A stretch of 64,000 nucleotides of DNA from Streptomyces nymphaeiformis (lineage in GTDB: Bacteria; Actinomycetota; Actinomycetes; Streptomycetales; Streptomycetaceae), in contig NZ_JACHJY010000018.1 of assembly GCF_014203895.1 (NCBI RefSeq), positions 1 to 64,000 of the forward strand, written 5' to 3'. Shown here piece by piece: positions 57,955 through 64,000 of this stretch. The notes under the pieces were generated by a model. That model had not been told where the DNA came from. It did not search any database and was given only the letters and a program-made list of their open reading frames with translations. The position numbers and the translations under genes are program-made. Position 1 is the stretch's first letter. Each line of letters begins with the position of its first letter.

Positions 57955-58673
57955 GCCGCCAGGTCCTTCTGGCCGGTGCCGCCGGCGGGGCCGCCGAGGC
58001 GGGGCTCGGGGATGCCGACGGCCTCGGGGCGGCGGGCCGCGTCGGCACGGCGGGAGCGGACGAGCCGGGCTCCGCGGCCCGAGCGGGCGACGGCGGAGAC
58101 GACGGGTGTCAGCAGGGCGAGCGCGACCGGGGCGAGGAGCAGCGCCACGGCCGTGCCGAGGGCGAAGCCGCCGATCACGTCGGTCGGGTAGTGCACGCCC
58201 ATGTAGACCCGGACGAAGCCCTCGGCGAGGGCGAGGGCGATGGCGGCGAGGCCGAACCTGCGGTGGGCGACGAAGAGGCCGACGCCGAGCGCCATCGTCA
58301 GCGTGGCGTGGTCGCTGACGAAGGAGAAGTCGGTCTTGCCCGCGACGAGGACCTCGAGGCCCTGGTGGTCCTTGAAGGGTCTGGGGCGCTCCACGAAGCC
58401 GCGGATGGGGATGTTGACCAGCAGGGCGATGCCGGCGGCCAGCGGGGCCCAGACGAGGCCCGCGACGGCCGAGACGGAGTCGGTGAGGGCGCCGCGCCGG
58501 CGGACGCTCCACCAGCACCAGAGCACGACGAGGACCATCCCGAGCACGATCCCGTACTCGCCGACGAACTCCATGACGCGGTCGAACCACGGCGGAGCGG
58601 CCTTGGCCAGTCCGTTGATGTCGTAGAGCAGGCTGACATCGGGGTTCGAGCCGTCCGATGCGAGTCCAGCCAT
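57951..58673 (-). CDS. PAP2-family membrane phosphatase
   Basis: A 240-residue membrane phosphatase, probably acting on lipid phosphates such as undecaprenyl or phosphatidate. The three active-site motifs are present: a variant KxxxxxxRP in RGFVERPRPF, SFVSDHATLTMA (PSGH-type, here VSDH), and RVYMGVHYPTDVIGG (SRxxxxxHxxxD-type). About six helices. ATG 58673 is chosen. The 265 bases upstream to 58938 hold no gene I can support. Confidence 0.9.
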   Translation of the reverse strand: MAGLASDGSNPDVSLLYDINGLAKAAPPWFDRVMEFVGEYGIVLGMVLVVLWCWWSVRRRGALTDSVSAVAGLVWAPLAAGIALLVNIPIRGFVERPRPFKDHQGLEVLVAGKTDFSFVSDHATLTMALGVGLFVAHRRFGLAAIALALAEGFVRVYMGVHYPTDVIGGFALGTAVALLLAPVALALLTPVVSAVARSGRGARLVRSRRADAARRPEAVGIPEPRLGGPAGGTGQKDLAA

Positions 58674-58938
58674 CTGCTGCGGCCCCTTGCTCTCGTGTCT
58701 GGTTTCCAACCCCCGTGGTCAGAGTGGTCGGATCAGGGAACGAACCGCCTGAGGCGCACGTTCCGCTCTCTCCGGTGGATCATGACGACGTTATCGAAGA
58801 GTGACGGTCGACCGCAGCTCAGGGCCCGTGCATGACGGAGAGTTCCGGCCATGCCCGATACGCCCGAAGGGCACCGCGTCCGCCGACGCGAGCGGCGCCC
58901 GCCGGCAGGAACGGCACCCGACGGCCCGTCTGCTTCCC

Positions 58939-59964
58939 TCAGGCCTGCGGAAGATGGGTGGGCAGCGCCGCGGCGCCCTCGCTGGTGACCCGGGTGGCGC
59001 CGAAGTAGTCAGGGGTGTCGATCCGGTCGAATCGAATCACGGCCCCGGTGCGCGGAGCGTCGATCATGTAGCCGCCGCCGACGTAGATGCCGACGTGCCG
59101 GATGGCCCGCGAGTTGGTCAGGTCGTCCGAGAAGAACACCAGGTCGCCCGGGAGCAGCTCGCCCCTGCTGGGGTGCGGGCCGGCGTTGTACTGGTCGTTG
59201 GCGACGCGCGGCAGCCGCACGCCGACGGTGTCGTACGCGGCCTGGGTGAGCCCGGAGCAGTCGAACCGCCCGTTCTGCGCGGCCGTGCCCGTCCCGCCCC
59301 AGAGGTACGGGGTGCCCAGCTTCCCCTGCGCCCACTGGATGGCCGCCGCGGCCTGCTGCGACGGCGCGAGGCGGCCCGCCGGGCGGGCGAAGCTCTTCTC
59401 CAGGGACCGGATGATGCGCACGTAGTTCTGCGTCTCGCTGATCGGCGGCACGCCGCCGTGCCGGATCACCCGGTACGCGCCCGCGTTGTACGCGGCCAGC
59501 ATGTTGCTCGCCGGGTCCCCGGGCACGTCCTTCACATAGCGGGCGAGTTCGCAGTCGTACGAGGCGGCGGAGGGGATGGCGTCCTTCGGGTCCCAGATGT
59601 CCCGGTCGCCGTCCCCGTCGCCGTCGATGCCGTGCCCGGCCCAGGTGCCGGGGATGAACTGGGCGATGCCCCGGGCGTCGGCCGGGGAGACGGCCCGCGG
59701 GTTCCAGCCGCTCTCCTGGTAGAGCTGGGCGGCGAGCAGGGCCGGGTTGATGGCGGGGCACAGGTTCCCCCACCGCTGCACGAGGCCCTGGTAGAGGGCG
59801 GGGACGGCCCCCTTGGCGAGGGCGACGGCCCCGCCCTTGTTGCCCACACCGCCGGCGATCCCGGCCGCCGCGGAGTACGTGCCGACGACGAGCAGTGCGA
59901 CGAATCCGAGACAGACCCCCAGGGTCCCGCCGGCCCACATCCACGCCTTGCCAGCCCTACGCAC
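58939..59964 (-). CDS. Bifunctional lytic transglycosylase / NlpC-P60 peptidase (VirB1-like)
   Basis: A 341-residue cell-wall enzyme anchored by one N-terminal helix (AGGTLGVCLGFVALLVVGTY). The SLT transglycosylase domain (about residues 60-190) has the catalytic Glu in LYQESGWNPRAVSP and the motifs ARGIAQFIPGTW and MLAAYNAGAYRVI. A DGDGDGD loop may bind calcium. The C-terminal NlpC/P60 domain has Cys in FDCSGLTQAAYD and His in RHVGIYVGGG. The start is GTG 59964, or TTG 59970. Such two-domain enzymes open the wall for type IV secretion, and the gene faces a secretion-like operon. Confidence 0.9.
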   Translation of the reverse strand: MRRAGKAWMWAGGTLGVCLGFVALLVVGTYSAAAGIAGGVGNKGGAVALAKGAVPALYQGLVQRWGNLCPAINPALLAAQLYQESGWNPRAVSPADARGIAQFIPGTWAGHGIDGDGDGDRDIWDPKDAIPSAASYDCELARYVKDVPGDPASNMLAAYNAGAYRVIRHGGVPPISETQNYVRIIRSLEKSFARPAGRLAPSQQAAAAIQWAQGKLGTPYLWGGTGTAAQNGRFDCSGLTQAAYDTVGVRLPRVANDQYNAGPHPSRGELLPGDLVFFSDDLTNSRAIRHVGIYVGGGYMIDAPRTGAVIRFDRIDTPDYFGATRVTSEGAAALPTHLPQA

Positions 59965-60098
59965 CGTCAACCACCCCTCGGTTCATGGCAGTACGCCCGG
60001 ACGGTCAGTCTAGGCGGCGGGGTGCCCCCGAGGGGCGCCTCGCGCACACTTCGCCCAACACGGCCCCAAGAGTGCAACAACGACAATCATTGCCCGGA

Positions 60099-60125
60099 GT
60101 CACTCTCCGTGATACACAGAGTGAC
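60099..60125. promoter_or_regulatory. Inverted repeat in the divergent promoter region
   Basis: GTCACTCT (60099-60106) and AGAGTGAC (60118-60125) are exact complements with an 11-base spacer, in the 343-base gap between the transglycosylase gene and the secretion-like operon. It is a candidate operator for both. I see nothing else in the gap apart from a less GC-rich stretch (CAACGACAATCATTG). Confidence 0.45.
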
Positions 60126-60307
60126 CATACGCTTCTTCGCATAGAAACCGGCCACACCACCGCAGGTCAAGACGGTCAGATCGGTCAAGTGTGCGGGGAT
60201 CGGGTAAAGAGAGCCGCCAAGCCGTCACACGTGAGCGGTTTCATCAGCGAAGATAGGGCGATGACCCATGCCGTCCGGCAGGGGCGACCAAGTACCCAAC
60301 AGGGGCG

Positions 60308-60625
60308 GTGAGTTACATGTACCTGGCGGCCGAGAAGGGCGACATCTCCACCATCATCGGTGGAATCGCCCCGAACTGGGGGCCTTTCGGGAGCCTCGGC
60401 GCCGAGGCCAAGGTGATGATCGAGGTCGTGATGGCCGTGGCCATCCTGCTCTGCCTCGGCATCGCCATCTGGGGAGCGGCCAAACAGCGCATCGGCGCGA
60501 CCGCCCTCCGTGACACGTTCAGCGCGGAACAGGGCAAGGGCCTGATCGTCGCCGGCCTGACCGGCGTCTTCATCATCGGATCGCTGGGGACGCTGTTCAC
60601 CATCGTGTACGGGATGGCCGTCTGA
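60308..60625 (+). CDS. Small two-helix membrane protein, VirB2/pilin-like
   Basis: A 105-residue protein from GTG 60308 (ATG 60317 is possible). A short hydrophilic start is followed by two membrane helices (VVMAVAILLCLGIAIWGA and GLIVAGLTGVFIIGSLGTLF) joined by a basic loop (AAKQRIGATALRDTF). Size and topology resemble VirB2/TrbC pilins without their long signal peptide. It is the first gene of a run whose later members resemble secretion-channel proteins. Confidence 0.7.
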   Translation: MSYMYLAAEKGDISTIIGGIAPNWGPFGSLGAEAKVMIEVVMAVAILLCLGIAIWGAAKQRIGATALRDTFSAEQGKGLIVAGLTGVFIIGSLGTLFTIVYGMAV

Positions 60626-60724
60626 TCTCCCCTCGGACCCGACCTTCCTGAGAATGCGTTCCCTGATGCCCAGTCATGGTGAAGCACGGCCGTACCCGCG
60701 AACGAGTGAGGGGGCGTACCCGGC

Positions 60725-61561
60725 ATGAGTCCCGGCGACGAGCACGACAGCTTCGGCGGCGTGGGCGGCTCGGGCCAGACCCGGACCCGCCTGCCCGAGG
60801 GCAACAGCGGCGACGTCTACGGCGGCGCCCGCCGCCCCGTCCGCAGCTCCCGATCCCTCCTCACGGTCGTGAGCGTGGTGGTCGTCCTCGTCGCCGCCAT
60901 CGCCTTCGCCAACCGCGGCGGAGGCAAACCCGCGGACGCGGCCGGCGCCCGCTCCGGCACCCCGGGCAGGACGGCCCCCACCTCCGCGACGGGCGTCCGC
61001 CCCGTCACCGGCAAGAACGGCACGATCCCCACGGGCTACGCCCACGACGACCAGGGCGCCCAGAGCGCGGCGACGAACTTCGCGGTGGCGCTGGGGTCGG
61101 TGGAGATGTTCCAGAACGGTCCCCGCCAGGCCATCGTGCGCGCCATCCACGACCCCGCGATCGCGGACGGCCTCGTGCGGCAGCTCGACGCCGCCTACAC
61201 GGCCGACTTCCTGGCGGGCATCGGGCTCGACGCGAACGGCGCCGCCCCCTCCGGTCTGACCTTCGTGTCCCGCACGATCCCTGTCGGAACCAAGGTCAAG
61301 GACTACACCGACACCTCCGCGATCGTCGAGGTCTGGTGCACCGGCCTGGTCGGCCTCGCCGGCCAGGGCTCGACCAAGCCGGTCACGTCCACCTGGTTCA
61401 CCCTCACGGAGAAGCTCAAGTGGGTCGGGGGCGACTGGCGCCTGGAATCCTCCACGCAGGCCGAGGGCCCCACCCCCGTCAACGGCGACAACCGCGCCTC
61501 CACGGCCGACGAGATCGCCGCGGCCGTCGAGGGATACGGAGGCTTCACCTATGCCCGCTAG
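60725..61561 (+). CDS. Single-span protein, VirB8/TcpC-like
   Basis: A 278-residue protein with a Gly-rich cytosolic start, RRPVRSSRS, one helix (LLTVVSVVVVLVAAIAFA) and an outer domain. The outer part (AATNFAVALGSVEMFQNGP, STWFTLTEKLKWVGGDWRLE) has the alpha-plus-beta NTF2-like pattern of TcpC/VirB8 channel proteins. It overlaps the next gene by 11 bases. The assignment rests on topology, pattern and context. Confidence 0.68.
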   Translation: MSPGDEHDSFGGVGGSGQTRTRLPEGNSGDVYGGARRPVRSSRSLLTVVSVVVVLVAAIAFANRGGGKPADAAGARSGTPGRTAPTSATGVRPVTGKNGTIPTGYAHDDQGAQSAATNFAVALGSVEMFQNGPRQAIVRAIHDPAIADGLVRQLDAAYTADFLAGIGLDANGAAPSGLTFVSRTIPVGTKVKDYTDTSAIVEVWCTGLVGLAGQGSTKPVTSTWFTLTEKLKWVGGDWRLESSTQAEGPTPVNGDNRASTADEIAAAVEGYGGFTYAR

Positions 61562-62879
61562 TCGAAGCCTCGCGAAGCGCGCGACCGCCGCACTCGCCGT
61601 CGCCCTCCTCAGCGCACCGCTGCTGTTCGCCTCCACCGCCCAGGCGGCGCCCACGCCGACCCCGGCGGGACCGACGCCGACCCCGAGCGCGAGTGACAAC
61701 CCCTGCGGTCTCATCGTCGGGCAGGCCCGGGAGCTGTGCGAGAAGGGCCAGACAGGCGGCACGGGCGGTGGCTCCTCCGTCACCGATCCCACCTCCGCCC
61801 TCGACCCGCTCACCTCCCTTTCCCGCGGCTTCGCCGACGCCGCCGTCGCGACCATCGACTTCCTGTCCAAGGGCATCAAAGAGACCGCCGACGTCGACTT
61901 CACCAACATGCAGTTCCTCGGCCGCTACGCCATCGTCTTCGCCGCCGCCACCTTCCTCACCCTCCTCCTCTGGCTCCTCGCCGTCGCCAAGCGGGCCGTC
62001 CGCGGCGTCCCCCTCACCACGGCCCTCTCCGAGGCCATCGGCTTCCTCTGGCTGACGGTCCTCGCCTCCGCGTTCACGCCCCTGATCCTCTACACCGTCG
62101 TCAACGCCACCGACGCCATCACCGAGGTCATCGCCTCCGGCACCGGCCAGCAGACCGACATCTTCTTCGGCAGCTTCAAGGAGGCCCTCCAGAAGGGCGA
62201 CAGCATCGGTGGCGGCCCCATCATGCTGATCATCGTGTCCCTGGTGACCGTCCTCGCCGCCGGCGTCCTCTACCTGGAGCTGTTCCTCCGCGCCGTCCTG
62301 CTGTACGTCGGCGCCCTCCTCGGCGTCGTCGTCTACTCCGGCCTCGTCGACAAGAACATGTGGGGCCACGTCCGCCGCTGGGCCGGCATCATGATCGCGG
62401 TCATCCTGGTCAAGCCGGTCATCGTGATCGTCCTCGGCCTCGCCGGCGCGCTGTCCTCCGACACCGGCCCCAACTCGGTCTCCGCCGTCGTCTCCGGCCT
62501 CTCGATCATCCTCCTGGCCATCTTCGCCTCCGCGATGATCTACCGCTTCGTCCCCGGCTTCGGCGACGAGATCGCCGCCTCCCGCAACAACCGCCTCCAC
62601 CGCGCCGGCGAGAACGCGGCCGCCGCCGTCATCTCCTCCCCCGCGTCCCTCGTCTCCCAGGGCATCAAGACCCACAGCACCCGCGACAGCGGCGGCGGCC
62701 AGTCCTCCGGCTCCGCCCCCCGCCCCGCCAACCCCGTCTCCGGCGGCATGGCCGCGCACAGCAGCCGCGGCGGAGGCGGCGGCACCGGCGGCGGCTCCAC
62801 GCCCCCGCCCCGTAGCAGCAGTCCCACCGCGGGTACCCCGCACAGCAACCGCAAGAACTCTGGAGGTGCAGGGCGTTGA
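61551..62879 (+). CDS. Polytopic membrane protein, VirB6/TrbL-like
   Basis: A 442-residue protein with a cleavable-type signal peptide (ALAVALLSAPLLFASTAQA). A Pro/Thr linker and about six helices follow (YAIVFAAATFLTLLLWLLAV, FLWLTVLASAFTPLILYTVV, IMLIIVSLVTVLAAGVLYLEL), then a Gly/Ser/Pro-rich tail of about 100 residues. This is the layout of the TrbL/VirB6 channel component. Its stop overlaps the next start (TTGA). Confidence 0.75.
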   Translation: MPASRSLAKRATAALAVALLSAPLLFASTAQAAPTPTPAGPTPTPSASDNPCGLIVGQARELCEKGQTGGTGGGSSVTDPTSALDPLTSLSRGFADAAVATIDFLSKGIKETADVDFTNMQFLGRYAIVFAAATFLTLLLWLLAVAKRAVRGVPLTTALSEAIGFLWLTVLASAFTPLILYTVVNATDAITEVIASGTGQQTDIFFGSFKEALQKGDSIGGGPIMLIIVSLVTVLAAGVLYLELFLRAVLLYVGALLGVVVYSGLVDKNMWGHVRRWAGIMIAVILVKPVIVIVLGLAGALSSDTGPNSVSAVVSGLSIILLAIFASAMIYRFVPGFGDEIAASRNNRLHRAGENAAAAVISSPASLVSQGIKTHSTRDSGGGQSSGSAPRPANPVSGGMAAHSSRGGGGGTGGGSTPPPRSSSPTAGTPHSNRKNSGGAGR

Positions 62880-64000
62880 CGACCCAGTCCCAGCCGGTCG
62901 CGCCCCGCCGCACGTATCTCGTCGGCCGTGCCCGGCCGAACGCGATCGTCGGCAAGAACCGCGAGACCGGCGAGATCGCCCTGATCATCGTCGGCGCCTT
63001 CCTCGGCATGATGAGCGGACTCCTCGTCCCCGCCCTCCCCCTGCGGATCGCTCTCCTCGCGGGCCTGCCCATGCTCGCGATCGCCGCCGTGTACCTCCCG
63101 TACAAGCACCGCACCTTCTACAAGTGGTTCGAGATCAACCGCAGCTACAAGCGGATGCTCAAGCGCGGCACGGCCTACCGCTCCATCGCCGCCGAGGCCG
63201 GCACCCGCCTCGACGGCCGCGAGGTCGAGATCGGCCCGCCCCCCGGCATCGGCAACGTCGGCTGGCTCGCCGCCCCCTTCGGCCCGGACGAGATCGCCGT
63301 CCTCCTGCACGCCGACCGCCGCACCGTCACCGCCGCCATCGAGATCGAGGGCCCCGGCGTCGGCCTGCGCGACAGCGAGGACCAGGAGGCCCTCGTCGAC
63401 CGCTTCGGCACCCTCCTCAAGCACGTCGCCAACGGCGACGGCTTCGTCACCCGCCTCCAGATGCTCGCCCGCACCCTCCCCGCCGACCCCGACGCGCACG
63501 CCAAGGACGTCGGCCAGCGCGGCGACCCGCACGCGCCCGCGTGGCTCCAGGAGTCCTACGACCAGCTCCAGTCGATGGTCTCCACCTCCAGCGAGCAGCA
63601 CCGCGCCTACCTCGTCGCCTGCATGCACTACACCCGCGAGCTCGCCGCCGAGGCCAACGCCATGGCCCGCGCCGCCCGCCACGCCTCCGGCGCCCGCAAG
63701 CTCGACCGCGACGCCGGCCTCGCCGTCGTCATGGCCCGCGAGCTCACCGACATCTGCGCCCGCCTCGCCGAGGCCGACATCCGCGTCCGCCAGCCCCTCG
63801 GCCAGTCCCGGCTCGCGTCCCTCGTGCACTCCATGTACGACCCGGACCACCCCATCGACCACATCCAGGCCATGACGAAACGAAACGCTTGGCCCGCCGA
63901 ACTGGACGCGATGGAGCCGACGTACCTCCAGGCCAAGACCCGCGAGTCCTCCACCCGCGCCCCCTGGTGCCACGCCACGGCCTGGGTGAAGGAGTGGCCG
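62876..64000 (+). CDS. SCO6880-family protein (VirB3/VirB4-like N-part), truncated by window end
   Basis: The frame opens at TTG 62876 and stays open to the last base, so the C terminus is missing. The start (RRTYLVGRARPNAIVGKNRE) and two early helices (IALIIVGAFLGMMSGLLVPA and LRIALLAGLPMLAIAAVYLP) are followed by FYKWFEINRSYKRMLKRGTA and a soluble domain. This matches the actinobacterial SCO6880 family, which pairs PrgI/VirB3-type helices with a VirB4-like N-terminal region. The ATPase half would be encoded by the next gene or further downstream. TTG overlaps the previous stop. Confidence 0.8.
   Translation, partial: MTTQSQPVAPRRTYLVGRARPNAIVGKNRETGEIALIIVGAFLGMMSGLLVPALPLRIALLAGLPMLAIAAVYLPYKHRTFYKWFEINRSYKRMLKRGTAYRSIAAEAGTRLDGREVEIGPPPGIGNVGWLAAPFGPDEIAVLLHADRRTVTAAIEIEGPGVGLRDSEDQEALVDRFGTLLKHVANGDGFVTRLQMLARTLPADPDAHAKDVGQRGDPHAPAWLQESYDQLQSMVSTSSEQHRAYLVACMHYTRELAAEANAMARAARHASGARKLDRDAGLAVVMARELTDICARLAEADIRVRQPLGQSRLASLVHSMYDPDHPIDHIQAMTKRNAWPAELDAMEPTYLQAKTRESSTRAPWCHATAWVKEWP

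Noticed and set aside
1..64000. CRISPR arrays, tRNA or rRNA genes, replication origin
   Set aside because: No regularly spaced repeats, tRNA-like cloverleaf or CCA ends, rRNA sequence or DnaA-box clusters were seen on either strand.

Overview
This window is chromosomal DNA of a Streptomyces-type actinobacterium. The evidence is very high GC with strong third-position GC bias, mycothiol genes (mshA, mshD), GlnR, the WhiG anti-sigma factor RsiG, the nickel regulator Nur, and a pst/ppk/pit phosphate block. The gene order matches what I recall of the S. coelicolor SCO4209 to SCO4128 interval. I see no tRNA, rRNA or CRISPR array.

Layout. Bases 1-1800 are a scar of mobile DNA: the C-terminal tail of an unknown gene, an IS5-family element with a frameshifted transposase and a translationally coupled passenger gene that now carries a nonsense codon, and the C-terminal half of a tyrosine recombinase. 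From 1.8 to 14.9 kb lie gpmA, an MFS exporter, a metallo-beta-lactamase hydrolase with a divergent AraC regulator, mshA-ybjN, a methyltransferase, a secreted NlpC/P60 hydrolase, a receiver-SpoIIE phosphatase, and the conserved DUF2516 / HbhA-like / XRE group. From 15 to 22 kb come MarR-MFS-WYL, and a GNAT (Eis-like)-TetR-HelD helicase series. From 22 to 25.5 kb come rsiG, dtd, ygfZ, nur, a nitrobindin-like protein and a 32-residue membrane peptide. From 25.6 to 28.3 kb three tightly overlapping genes encode related membrane-anchored proteins of unknown function. From 28.4 to 34 kb lies a sulfur-related set (DsrE-like, DUF1416, SseA with a cysteine-codon leader peptide, LmeA, MoaD-like) and an alpha/beta hydrolase.

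From 34 to 43.3 kb are glnR, a LacI regulator, a PDZ-less HtrA protease with an OmpR-type two-component system, secreted PI-PLC, secreted 5'-nucleotidase and mshD. From 43.3 to 45.6 kb is a GntR(YtrA-like)-ABC exporter operon with a perfect palindrome. From 45.8 to 55.8 kb is the phosphate block: ppk-CHAD-Nudix, a PHO-box array, pstSCAB, and the convergent pit/DUF47 low-affinity system. CsoR with its operator follows. The window closes with a lipoprotein, a PAP2 phosphatase and, divergently, a VirB1-like transglycosylase/peptidase facing a type IV secretion-like operon (VirB2-, VirB8/TcpC-, VirB6- and SCO6880-like). That operon runs off the end.

Most of the window is conserved Streptomyces core. 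The parts least explained are the chromosomal secretion-like cluster, the three-gene paralogous membrane operon, the cysteine leader upstream of sseA, and the IS passenger gene. All identifications are from reading the sequence. No database search was run.
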